In this document: piece after piece, positions 21,567 to 32,126 of the stretch | Layout of the letters: each line of letters opens with the position of its first letter | How positions within the stretch are numbered: the stretch's first letter is position 1 | Source of the DNA: Coprinus comatus | Taxonomy: Eukaryota > Basidiomycota > Agaricomycetes > Agaricales > Agaricaceae | Assembly (NCBI GenBank): GCA_034638255.1 | Contig: JAWPGT010000065.1 | Span: 59,434 to 123,433, forward strand | Direction: 5' to 3' | Length of the DNA: 64,000 bases | Notes under the pieces: generated by a model | Seen by the model: only the letters and a program-made list of their open reading frames with translations | Told to the model about the DNA's origin: nothing | The model's database searches: none | Position numbers and translations under genes: made by a program

Positions 21567-23936
21567 ATGGGCCCCATGAATTGCAACATGAGCTACAACA
21601 TCCCCAACAACATCCTACCAGCTTACATTCCCAAGCTTAATCAAGATGGATCAAATTGGGCTTTGTTCATATCCAGATTTCACAGTGCAATGGTCTCCAA
21701 AGATCTATGGGGACACTTTACAGGAGAGAGTGAATGTCCTATTCTACCTAAGATCACTAATACCACTACTATCCCATCCCCAAAATCCATCCCTGATGCA
21801 GAGAAGGACCCAAAAACCATACCCAATACCTCACCAACCCCTGTCAACATCAACAACTCCTCGATCCTTGAACAGATTCACATCTGGAACAGGAAAGATG
21901 CCATCACTAGATCATCCCTTGCCACCGTATTGCCAGATGCTACTTGGGTCATTGTAGATCAAGCTGCAAACGTCAAGAATATGTGGGATCTGGTCAACAA
22001 TAATACAGGCTCAGCTAATGCAGTGGAGTCAGATGATGAGAATGTGGCCATGGCGGTAGATCTTGGAGAGGTAGAGGATATAGGAGATGATTTTGATGAT
22101 CCTTTGATGCCAGAATTAGATTTGTCAGATTATTATGGGTCGGATAGTGAGAAAGAAGTAGATGATGATGATGGGGATATGATGGAATTGGCATGTGAGG
22201 AAGAAGAAATTGTTACTCACGTACAACCAGAGACATCTATTTGCATTGAGATCATTGATTCAGGAACTTTGAAACATATTTCACCATATCGGGAAGCATT
22301 CTCAAACCTTTACAACACAACTCCACTACCCCTATGAGCTGCAAATAAACAAAGTTTCAATGCTGTCGGTAGGGGTGACATGCAGATCAACATACCAAAT
22401 CAATCTCAATCTGCCTCTCTTACCCTGAAGGATGTCCTATACGCTCCTCAAGCTGGATACACACTTGTTTCGGTTGGAAAACTCGATGACGCTGGGTTTA
22501 CCCTCAAGTTTGGAGATGGAAAATGCATAATCTTTGATCCAACAGGTAAGATCATTGGTATTATCCCTAAAAACAAGCAAGGGTTATACAAGATGATCAA
22601 AAATGACATGCCTGAAGTCAATGCAGTATCCGATTTACTTACTATCCAGGAGGCACATAAACAACTTGGACATTTGAATTTTGGAGCAATTAAGCAGATG
22701 TTGAGGGAGAAGATGATTGTTGGAATAAAAGTGCAGGATGACAGCAACACCAAATTAGAATATGAATCTTATATCTATGCTAAGTCAACACACTTGCCAA
22801 TAGTGAAGGAAAGGCAAGGTCAACATGCTTCAGGCTTTGGTGGGGAAGTTCATTCAGATGTTTGGGGACTGGCTACCATAGTGACTAAAGGAGGGAAATG
22901 TTACTATGTAACATTTACAGATGATTATTTGTGATGGACTCACATTGAACTTATTGCCAATAAATCAGATGTTTTTGAAGCCTACAAATGCTATGATCAG
23001 TGGTGTGAGACCCAATTCCAGACTCACATCAAAGTTCTGCACACGGATTGAGGGGGAGAATACATGGGGGAAGAATTTCTTAATTACCTCAAGAGTTGTG
23101 GAACAGAAGGAAAACGTACTGTACATGACACTCCTGAGCACAATGGAGTCACAGAACACTGAAATCGCACAATCCTGGAATGTGTACATGCTATCAATCA
23201 TCTTCCGAGATTACCTAGAAACCTGTGGGGCGAAGCAGTTAGACATGTTGTATGGTTGATGAATCAAACACATACTAAAGCAGTTGAAGGAAAAACTCCT
23301 TTTGAAATGGTGTATGGAAGGACACCGGATCTAGCAGGTGTGAGATCTTGGGGAGAAGAATGTTGGGTTCATGATAGTCAATGAAATAAGCTGGGTGGAC
23401 GGGCAAAGAAGGCAAGGTGGCTTGGCATGGATGAAGGAAGTAATGGGATGAGAGTTTTCTTTGCAGAAACTGGGAAAGTAAAAATTGAACGAAATGTACG
23501 ATTCATGGTGACTGACCTTGAGGGGGAGAATGGATTGTTAAAAGCTCAAAGTGAGGATAAGTCAAATGAATTACTTACCCACAACAGCATGACACCATCG
23601 ATTAACTCTGACTCCACTGACACCAACAACTCTATCCAACAAGATGACCCCATCCCTCCTATTGCCAACAACCCTCCGATCGCTAACGACCCTCATGCTG
23701 ACTGTTCAGTCAATGGCCATCAGAATGACCCAATATCCGACCCTGAAGGTGATACAAGCAGTAACGACCCTCCTGCAAATCAACGTCCATCGAGGATCAG
23801 GAAACCAAGTAAGAAGGCGCAGGATATACTTGATGGCATTGCAGTGTCTCTGGTTGAAGAAGATTTGGGTGAATTTTGTGAACTACCACCCATCATTCTC
23901 ACAAACAAAGTGGTGCCTCCATCACAATTTAGTTGA
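21567..23936 (+). pseudogene. Copia element 2: gag, protease, integrase, truncated
   Basis: The Gag frame from 21567 includes YIPKLNQDGSNWALFISRFH and a long acidic stretch, and runs directly into IDSGTLKHISPY, the protease DSG site, so part of Gag is deleted. After a stop at 22336 the frame from 22380 has LKDVLYAPQAGYTLVSVGKL and HKQLGHLNFGAIKQML (GAG-pre-integrase zinc region), then HSDVWGLA, the first integrase catalytic Asp. The integrase is then broken by TGA codons at positions that are Arg or Asn in relatives (SRWTH, HTDRGGEY). It resumes as an integrase C-terminal/linker frame (23427-23936) with RIRKPSKKA. No reverse transcriptase or RNase H follows, so the element is 3'-truncated. 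Confidence 0.85.
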
Positions 23937-24239
23937 AGATGAGTAAGTATTGACCTCACTTGACCAATATTTGATTTGGCAACAAGAAGTGTCACAAAAC
24001 TTGGTGAAAAGATCAAAGTGTGAGTTCTATGATTTTTCCACAACCAAGGAAATTCAAGTGAATTTTTCAGGATTAAAACAACTGACACCACCAAATTATA
24101 AGATGAATATGTGAAATTAGTAGAAGGTGTATATAGTCATACAAAGTCAATCATATTTTATCCCGCCCAGCCCTTCCAGAAGACATGTTACATTTTGAAC
24201 ATATTGTAGGTAGCTAAAATGGTAATAATGAGATAGGAC
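23937..24239. other. No gene recognised
   Basis: This is sequence downstream of the truncated copia with no clear frame. No LTR was identified. Confidence 0.4.
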
Positions 24240-24656
24240 CTACTGACATAGATGAGAAATACACACCTCCTTAAAAATCCTATCAGGCCGATTCGCATAC
24301 CGCTGACATATACAACATACACCCTCAGGACATTTTTCCAGGTGGCTACTACTATTGAAACATGTTTGTTGTCCACAATCAATCTTTTTGTCATGTTGGA
24401 AATAGTAGTGTCTGCATGTGTATTTGTTGAAGTGTAGTTCACAGTAACACATTGTGAAATAGGATGTGGGAACTTGGAAGACAACTGGCAAAGTGGGTAG
24501 ACTTTGAGAGTAGGTGGGAAAGTTTGGTTGAACCTTGGACTTTTTAAGGCCATTGTGCACTTCACAAGATTGGCTTGCTAGGATCGGCCCTGAAATAACT
24601 GATGACAGCATTATGGCATTGCCATAGTCTGGGAAATATACAAAACAATGAACCAC
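24240..24656 (-). CDS. Cys/His-rich small protein, unknown
   Basis: A 138-codon frame carries a dense run of Cys and His in its C-terminal half: CYCELHFNKYTCRHYYFQHD, then IDCGQQTC, SSSHLEKC, GVCCICQRY and RIFKEVC. Spacing is regular enough to suggest at least one zinc-binding fold. Proteins with a comparable C-x-H...DC...C-x-S-x2-H...C-x-C pattern occur in fungal genomes without a known role; that resemblance is from memory. The N-terminal 45 residues are unremarkable. It lies between the dead copia and AT-rich DNA, inside the reconstructed large transposon, so it may be cargo. There is no intron or signal peptide by eye. Confidence 0.5.
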   Translation of the reverse strand: MVHCFVYFPDYGNAIMLSSVISGPILASQSCEVHNGLKKSKVQPNFPTYSQSLPTLPVVFQVPTSYFTMCYCELHFNKYTCRHYYFQHDKKIDCGQQTCFNSSSHLEKCPEGVCCICQRYANRPDRIFKEVCISHLCQ

Positions 24657-25594
24657 ATCAGATGCTGTCTTCTCTAATTTATAAAGGTTTCACCACAAGC
24701 ACACTGTTGGTCCATTTGATTAAACAGCTTTATCATGTATATTGGTTTGTTGTTCAGTTCATCTACTGAAAGATGGGGGGGGGGAGAATCTTTCACAGTT
24801 TGGCTCTCCCTATGATATTGTTAAAGTTGGAGCCAATAGTTCTAGAACTCTAGAATTATTGAATAATGCTGACATATTATTGTTACAGTTAGTTAATAGT
24901 TGGGCCGATGGTAGATGACAGATGTTCTAGTTGCTTCCAGATAAAAATAGAGCTGATGTTATTATATTATCATGGTCTAGACCCATTGCTATAATATATA
25001 TAAGGTAAGCTAGCCTTGGAGCTTGTCGCAAACTTCAACTTCTTTCCCCCATTTTTTTTTTCTCCTGTGGCAGAAACCCTGTGTCAAGTTAAAACCATGC
25101 TGAGGGCCCCAGCTAATGGTCTTGTGCAGTGACTGCTACAGTTTTCTCCCTCTTTCCCTCTCAACTCAATTTTAATTTTCATTTTCTCTTCTACTCTTTA
25201 ACTATCATATTAACCCCTTGCATTCTTAATCATTTTGTCCACTGTACCATATGGATTTAGACAAGTTTTTCTTCATGTTTTATATTACTAATTATATTTT
25301 TATTTAGAATGTTTGATAGAATACCTAATCAACGGTTCTACATTTTGGCTCTTAGGTATGAAGTATTTGTCCAATTTCTTGATTCGTTACTAAGAAATCT
25401 CATTATATTTACTAGGAGTTATTTTGATCTAATATTGTACTTACTAATTTTTCTCTCTACTAGACATTGATTTTTTGTCAACAATTTTCAAGTAAGTCAT
25501 TAATATATAGCTTTAATTATCATACTAACTTTGTTTTGGTTTCTATAGGTCTTTTTCTATAACTATTTCTGATATTTTTCTAGTAAGTCGTAAC
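24657..25594. other. AT-rich stretch without a gene
   Basis: It contains a polypurine run GAAAGATGGGGGGGGGGAG (24770-24788) and a TATAATATATATAAGG box near 24990 followed by a pyrimidine-rich leader. These could be remains of an LTR, but no borders or second copy were found. Confidence 0.4.
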
Positions 25595-25920
25595 TTATCT
25601 TATGTTTTAAGTTTATATTAAATCTATTGGTTAGTATACTTTGGCCAAAGAGTTTGTTGATAGCTATAGGTATATTAGTCTATCTTCTAAGCTCAGCTGA
25701 TAACTTTTGCTTCTAGATTATTGTTGTTGGACTATCTTGTTTCTAATGGTTTTAGTAAGTGATTATTTGTCTAGTCTTTTAAACTTAAATATTAAATGTA
25801 TTTGTTCATATACTAGAGCTAAAGAGCTTGTGAATAGCAATAGATATGCTTGGTATATCTTCTAGGCTTGGCTAACGACTTTTGTTTTTAGATTATTGGC
25901 CTCTTTCTATTATATTAATT
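25595..25920. repeat. Diverged tandem duplication (~165 bp)
   Basis: Two consecutive units share the order TTAAATCTATTGGTTAGTATACT / TTAAATGTATTTGTTCATATACT, then AAAGAGTTTGTTGATAGC / AAAGAGCTTGTGAATAGC, ATCTTCTAAGCTCAGCT / ATCTTCTAGGCTTGGCT and TTTTGCTTCTAGATTATTG / TTTTGTTTTTAGATTATTG. They are old copies. No coding frame is present. Confidence 0.7.
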
Positions 25921-25955
25921 TTTTTTTACTTTTATTTGTATCCTTTACAATTGTT

Positions 25956-26060
25956 TTTGCTTATAAAATTAGTGGACTGTGCACCCACTAGCTTTATAAG
26001 CAAAGGTTTTTTCATTTTTTTTTTTTGACTCATAATAAGAAGTTTACACAAACTTCTTAT
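25956..26060. repeat. Two hairpins flanked by poly-T tracts
   Basis: The first hairpin pairs TTTGCTTATAAA (25956-25967) with TTTATAAGCAAA (25993-26004), extended by TAGTGG/CCACTA, with a loop of about nine bases. The second pairs ATAAGAAGTTT with AAACTTCTTAT around ACAC (26035-26060). T runs of 12-20 bases lie between and after them. They may be a small hairpin element or a structured 3' region of the - strand gene that ends near 26340. Confidence 0.65.
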
Positions 26061-26332
26061 AATAAGTCTTTTTTTTTTTTTTTTTTTTTGTGGTTATTTT
26101 TTTTATATATGTACTATATATATATACTCATCTAATTGTATTTTTTTGCTCACATCACTACTCTAACCCTAACCCCAATATGAGTACCCATGTTACATAT
26201 ATATATAAGTTTGATTTCTTGATAATATTAAACCTCAAATCAAACTTTAGCGATACTATAATACATAATAATTTCTACTTAATAATGCTTAGTACTATAC
26301 TTTATATATTATTTAGAGAATAAATGAATTGA
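26061..26332. other. AT-rich spacer
   Basis: Poly-T and TA-rich sequence with one CTAACCCTAACCCC patch at about 26163-26176, two telomere-like units only. No gene seen. Confidence 0.5.
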
Positions 26333-27517
26333 TTAAAGAAATATTAAAGGGCTAGTATGAGTATTTTTACTCTTCGCTTCAGCAGCTTGCAACCTCTCTT
26401 TAAGTTCTTCTAATTCTATGTCTTTTCTTAAGATCTCGTCTTTTGCCCTTTCAACCTCTTTTTTTGCCTCATCTAAGTCCTTAGCCATTCCCTTTGTATC
26501 TCCCCTTTTAGCAATTACCAACAAGTTCACCATTTTACGAAAATCATCAATAAGTTCAATGGTTTCTTCTTTACCTTCTCGTCGTAACCTTGGAGAGCTA
26601 TAGTGGCTATCTGTAAGAACTCCTGTCGATGGCTGTGAGAGAATAATAGTATATGAGTCTGTTTCCTGTGCAAATCTCTCGACCTAGAATATATCATCAA
26701 TAATGTAACTTCTAACAAAAGTAGACCTAACCATACTGATGCTATAAGACCAGGAAGTAATCGTCTATATCGTTTACTTCTATCGCTTGCATTTACTTTC
26801 AAAGGCCTTAGCTCTCTTGGTCTCTGGATAACTAGATTATTGTTATTCATATAAATATCAAAATAAAAGGATAATACTTACTCCACTTTTCGTTTCCTTT
26901 CATTGCTCCTTCTACAAAACCAAACTTATTATTTTGTTCTTTTCCTTTGGCTTTAGCACCTCCATTTGTCAATAATCTAGAAGATAGGAAATCATTTGAG
27001 GTTCCTGCTGGTGTTGGTGTGTTGTTGTTTGAGGCAGTTGGAGTCGAGCCATCATCTGAGCTATACTCAACATCATCAAACTCGCTAGACCGAATTGAAT
27101 TTTCTGTTGCTGGAGAGGAAAGCCAATCTCCAGTTTGGATAGGGGTAATTGGAGCAAGAATATGTGTGTTGTGGAAAGCCCTTTGTGGAGTTACTGGAGT
27201 GTTTTGGCTATTTTCTTCGTCTGTTTCCAAATTCTGCAAAGAGTCTTCTCTAGTCACTTCCTCTATAATACTATCTCCCATCTCTCTCTCTATAACTTCC
27301 TATAACAACTAACTTCAGTCTATAGTTATAAAAGTTTCTAATTAATTGTACTTACATTTGGAGTCAAAATTCGTCCCCCTTTCTTTCCAGAGCATTGACA
27401 ATTTCTCTTGAGAGGTTGGTTAGGGCATACTCTGCATGTAGGAGGCTTTCTAGTCTTCTTAATACCTATAGGAGTATCTCGGACTTTCTGTGTTGGTCGG
27501 CGAACTCTAGAACCCAT
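26333..27517 (-). CDS. Coiled-coil protein with small Cys cluster, transposon-borne
   Basis: The gene reads leftward from the ATG near 27517 (MGSRVRRPTQKVRDTPIG). Exon 1 is basic and has CRVCPNQPLKRNCQCSGKK, four Cys in a compact cluster. A donor follows (GTAAGT near 27355), then exon 2 (about 27300-26880), rich in Ser, Thr, Asn and Glu. Another GTAAGT donor follows and a basic exon with PRELRPLKVNASDRSKRYRR. The final exon ends in a strong coiled coil: DLDEAKKEVERAKDEILRKD and ELEELKERLQAAEAK. It is divergent from the KDZ-like gene, with about 80 bp between start codons, so the two probably share a promoter. No stops interrupt the proposed exons, but exon joins in 26540-26850 are uncertain. 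The family is not recognised; a DNA-binding partner of the transposase is a guess. Confidence 0.6.
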
Positions 27518-27599
27518 AGTTGAACTTATGTAATTCACATTACTACTTTTATATGATTCCTGTATTATGTTATATTTGGTTCAACTTAACTTTTTCCCT

Positions 27600-30500
27600 A
27601 TGGGCAAGCGACAAAGACAAGTATCTGAAGACTTCCAGCCTATTCTATCTCTTGATTCTCCACCTGAACCATTTGCTTCTTTAACTATTCTTGATAATCC
27701 TCCTGATGAGAGATTATATACACCCCAAAAAAAACAACGACTACATAAAAAAGGTTTTACAAGACAGCACAAATCTAGAAAATCCTCTATTTCTGTTCCT
27801 CATACAACTGAAGATCAATTACCTTCTACTTCTGGTCTTTTATTTGGTTATGAAGAAGCTGCAAATACATACTCCCAAGAGCCAAGCCTCCAAACACTCG
27901 TTTTACAGGATTCCTATACTGAGTTTGTAGATGGAGTTCTTACTGAAGCTATCCCATTTTATCGCATTACTTCAGCTATATACTTAGTTCAAGGATGGAA
28001 CTCAAGAACTGCTACCTTAACTGTGTTTTTTTTTTTAAATAAAATTGTTAATAACGATTAAAAGATTAAATATTAGGGCAATAGTACCATTTACAATTGG
28101 ATTACTCAACAAGTCCACCTATACCAATTTGTTATTGTGGTCTTGGTATATGATAGGTCAATATGTCCATTCAAGATTTCTTATTGAATATCCTGAAAAT
28201 TTTGACCAACCAGAAGGTTTGGCTTTAGCTTTGAATATTTTAATTTTTTTTTTTTAACTATTTATTCTAGATCTTGATTCTGATATTATAATCTTTTCAG
28301 AGAGAACAGATTGAAGATGGATTTTTGAATCTCTTTTCTGTTTCATCAAAAAATGACCCTCAATCAACAAAAAGTCGGTCTATAACTTGTTATGAGGGCC
28401 CAGATAATGGTATTGGAAAATGGAGCTGTAATAAGGATTCTGGGTCAAAATGCTCTCATATCCAAAGATCAATTCTTTATTTTCAATCAAAGAGGTTTTT
28501 CTACACTATCTAAAGCTATGATGATGATGAGTCACAAGGTAAAATGCTTATTTATTTAAACTTTTTAATATATATATTAACAATCATTTCATTAGATAAT
28601 ACACCAGAAGTTCAAGTTGCTGGTATTAGAACAAGCAAACCCATTTCCTATCAGCCAATTCTCCCACCTTTATCATTTCGGATTCCATCAGATAACTTGG
28701 GCTTATATATAGAAGCTCCTCCAATCACCAATATTCCTACTCTTATCGCTCTTCACCCATCATCAAAGTGTTCTTGTGGACAAATGTACAATAGTACATT
28801 TCCAGCATATGAGCTGGAATGTATTGTTTATGGTCTTACAAAAGCCATGAGAACAAAGATTCAACTTTAAAAATGCTTACTTTGCAATAAAAGTTGCTAC
28901 CAGGCTATTGGACCAGATTGTCGGGAAAAAGGAATATTCAATCTCAACAACCATTCTTTATTTTCTCATGATCTCCTTGAAGATTATACGATCTCCTATT
29001 CAACTTCTGAAACACCTTTTACTGCTTGGGTCAAAATTATTTTGGCTAGATACCAAAAGTATCAAAGCTCTGTTGGATTTGTGGATGAGAAAATCTTTCG
29101 TTCTGCTTGGTTTGGATATGCTTCCTTTCTTCTACTTGAAGGAGATATGAAATGTCCAACCTGCAAAGATTTTCCAGAAACAGTTATCTGGGATGGTGTT
29201 ACTCTGGCTTTTAATAAAAAAAACCTACAAAAATCACTCTACCCACCTACAACTATCTCTCCCAACTCTCTTGTTCGACATTGCTCATATCCAAAAAATC
29301 AAGCTCTAGTTTCAGATATAGCTTGTCGGAAACTACTCAAGTCAACATTTTATGAACCACTCAGCCTTATTACTCCCTCAAAAAATACAGTTTTGGATAA
29401 TGAATCAACAGACGATGAATCCCAGACTACAATTACAAAAGGCCTTCAAAAATTACTATCAAAACTTTCAAACCTTCCAGTTTTTCAAAAAATGCTAGAA
29501 AAGGAAAATAAAAGTTTAGGTGCATTGTTCAACTGACATTGTACTGAATCTGCTTTATCCAAGTCAAAAGGGGGATGCTCTAAGGAAGTTGTTAGTTTTT
29601 TCTATCAGGTATTTATTGTTTATACATAAATTATCTATCAATTACTAATGTTTATTGTAGCTTAGCAGTAACGATTCAATACTTCAAGTAATTAACCAAC
29701 AATCACTATTCAAATTAGAGGATTTTCTCAAAAATCCCTCTGACAAAATAAAACTTGATCAGTTATGCTGTATACCATCTTTATTTTGGCTACTTAACTA
29801 TGAAAGAAAACAGCAACCTTTTTGGGATGATTCTGTTCTTGGAGTTTGCCAATGGTTAAAAGAAAAATGTCAAGTTGCAATGGCAAAGATTATTAAGTAT
29901 TCTTCTCCTCCAAGAATCGACAATATTCAAACTATAGATGGAGGGTGGCAAAAGGTAATGTAAATTTGTTTTATATTACTCTCCAGTTATCTGATTTTAT
30001 AATTTGTAGAGTGGCTGCAAATATAGTATGCCACAAATTCGGTATAGACCACAATATCCTGGTCTAAAATATGAAGCAGAAAAAGAACCAAAGGAAAGAG
30101 GTGGAAAATACAACAATATTATAGTACCTATGGTGAAAAAGGATTAACTGGAGGAATTATGTGTGCATGGTGTACACACTCGATATGCTATGGATATCAT
30201 TGCATTCCCTCAAGTGAAGGAAGGAATGATGTTTTTTTAGCAATGATAACAAGATGGCCTATAGCACCAAAATATGTCATTTATGACTTTGCATGCCAGC
30301 TTGGACCATATTTGTCGAGCAAGAGAGCCAGACTTCTTCATGGATACATCATTTCTTATTGATAATTTCCATTCTACAGGACATAAAGCCTGTAGTGCTG
30401 CCTATTTTCTTAGGACTTACTCAGAAAGCCAACCATCACTAGGGTGGCTAAACTCAAGTGCAGCTGAGTGTGGTAATGGAGGACTTACTCAGATAAGAAA

Positions 30501-30600
30501 ATCAGTTAGATATATGGGTCAAGAAAGAGCCATTTTGTATACTGCTGTATTTCTTTCACTATGGAATAGGGCAAGAATTCTGAACCTTCTAAAAATATAG
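27600..30600 (+). pseudogene. KDZ-transposase-associated cysteine-cluster gene
   Basis: A multi-exon gene starts at MGKRQRQVSEDFQPIL (27600). It has a basic N-terminus, then Cys clusters: SSKCSCGQMYNST (near 28760), LLCNKSCYQAIGPDC (near 28878) and GDMKCPTCKDFPETV (near 29140). The C-terminal part reads GGIMCAWCTHSICYGYHCIP, SSEGRNDVF, YDFACQLGPY, NFHSTGHKACSAAYF, NSSAAECGNGGLTQIRKSV and LYTAVFLSLWNRA. This combination of CxC-type clusters with the C-terminal FACQLGPY / GHKxCS / AECGNGGL blocks matches proteins annotated as CxC5/CxC6-like cysteine clusters associated with KDZ transposases. Two single-base losses break the frame, near 30116 and near 30312, so this copy is dead. It faces the terminal repeat at 31280 and is divergent from the coiled-coil gene. 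In KDZ elements such proteins are thought to act in transposition; the call is by motif, not by search. Confidence 0.72.
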
Positions 30601-31080
30601 ATAATCTTTAAATATAATACTTTTCTACAACTCTGCTACTAAAATGACCTATGATTTTATAAAAGATAGAAAGATTTTACTACTTTGTTGTACAAACAAA
30701 CCATAACTCTGTTGAAAATAGTAAAATCTTACTACTCTGTTGCACAAATCAGCTATAATTTCAGAAACAATAGTAGAATCATACTACTTTGTTGTAGAAA
30801 TCAACTACAACCTTATTGAAAATTGTAAAATCTTACTACTTTGTTGTACAAATCAACTATAATGTTAGAAACAATGGTAGAATCTCACTACTTTGTTGTA
30901 GAAATCAACTACAACCCTATTGAAAATTGTAAAATCTTATTATGCTATTGTACAAATCAGCTATGATTGTAGAAAAGATGGTAAAATCTTACTACTTTTC
31001 TATACAAATCAACTATATTTCCCTCTATTATAGTACATTTTTTTATAAATATAGTAAGATCTTACTAAAAGCTTTGCTCA
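30601..31080. repeat. Subterminal TACTAC repeat array, ~60-bp units
   Basis: Six to seven imperfect units alternate AAAATCTTACTACTTTGTTG with TACAAATCAACTATAA and TAGAAATCAACTACAAC. Neighbouring half-units are partly complementary (GTAGAA/TACTAC), as in the 31-bp array at 11.4 kb. The array lies between the KDZ-like gene and the transposon end. Confidence 0.85.
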
Positions 31081-31280
31081 TATTTTTGAATTTATATAAT
31101 CTAAAAGTGTACAAAATTCAGATTAAATCAATTGTATTGTCTATCATTATAATAATGGATACATATATCTGTACAAAAGGTAGCACCTATATATGTACCT
31201 TACCTAGTACCTATATATGTACCTGTTTAAAACAACTAGTTGTATCTGTTTGTTACCACTTTTGGTTAGTCAGCTACCTG
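31081..31280. repeat. Terminal inverted repeat of the large transposon, end 1
   Basis: Read inward from 31280 (- strand): CAGGTAGCTGACTAACCAAA, then TGGTAACAAACAGATACAAC and TAGTTGT. End 2 at 54212 reads inward GGGGCAGGAGACTAATAAAA, then the identical TGGTAACAAACAGATACAAC and TAGTTGT. Further in, both share ACATATATGTAC-type palindromes and AAAAGTGTACAAAATTC. The flank 31281-31288 is TTATTGGT, the complement of ACCAATAA found at end 2. Confidence 0.85.
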
Positions 31281-31872
31281 TTATTGGTTAAGCACTGCCA
31301 AATAAAATGGAATTTGATATCAATGTGCTTCGACCTCTTCTCTACAGTTGGATTTTGAGCAATGAAGAGGGAGCCCATATTATCACCACATATTTCCATA
31401 GGTTCACCATTAGATAAACCAAGTTCCATTATCATCTGGCGAATCCACACAGCCTGACAGCAGCTATCAGACAGTGCCATATATTCAGCCTCAGTGGAGG
31501 ACAAGGCAACAGTCTTTTGTGCTCAACTGACCCATGCTACTGGACAGGAGGCTAAAGTTGTAAAACACCCAGTCTGAGAATGTCGGTTTGATGGATCACT
31601 ATCCCAATCCAAATCACTATAGGTGATAAAACCTTCACCTTCTCCTCCATCAAGCACCATATAATATTCTTTGGTAGTGAGAAGGTAATGGCAAATGTAT
31701 AGAGCACATTTGAGATACTCTTTGGAAGGATTGTGGGTGTGTTGACTTAATTTGGTTACTGCAAATCCAATGTCTGGATGAGTACCAATCATCAAGTACA
31801 ACAGTGATCCAATCACCTGTTGGTAATGTGTCCAAAGTGTGGTGTTGACAGGAGCAGTATTAGGGACCACAT
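31281..31872 (-). pseudogene. Copia C RNase H, 5' portion, split by the large transposon
   Basis: The - strand frame reads VIGSLLYLMIGTHPDIGFAV, GFITYSDLDWDSDPSN, SSTEAEYMALSD and HIDIKFHFIWQCLTN, then stops at the transposon end. The next residues (KKVLLFFIPGTSNPADLL) are found at 54219 on the + strand, in phase once one ACCAATAA copy is removed. A TGA replaces the Trp of AWVSW near 31521, as in copies A and B. The upstream side is cut by a copia-A-family LTR at 31873. Confidence 0.9.
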
Positions 31873-32090
31873 TGTTAAAACAATAGTGTAGCGTATGTTG
31901 TATGGGTAGGTACAACTGACTTACTGAGTGTGAGGTGGTTGTTGCAGTAAGAGGAACTGAGTGTATATAATGCGAGAGTACAAGTTTATATACATATTTA
32001 CAGTGGTCCATGCAAGAACATATTAGGTCACATGTTCATCAAGCATAATGCCATAGAGAATGTCATCGTAGAACTAATAATAGTTCAACA
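31873..32090 (-). mobile_element. Diverged 3' LTR of copia copy B (218 bp)
   Basis: It has the family borders TGTTGAAC and TTTTAACA (on the - strand) but is clearly more diverged from the other three LTRs of the A/B pair, with several small deletions. Its outer flank (CACAT on the + strand) matches neither the A nor the B 5' flank. It interrupts copia C coding sequence. Confidence 0.8.
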
Positions 32091-32126
32091 CTCCCCTGAA
32101 TACGAACATGGCAGCTATGAAGTGCC

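Noticed and set aside
24770..25140. A 3' LTR of copia element 2
   Set aside because: A polypurine tract and a TATA-like box are present, but no borders, duplication or match to the 5' region were found.
26163..26176. CTAACCCTAACCCC resembling telomere repeats
   Set aside because: Only two units, inside a transposon-rich region; too short to mean an internal telomere.
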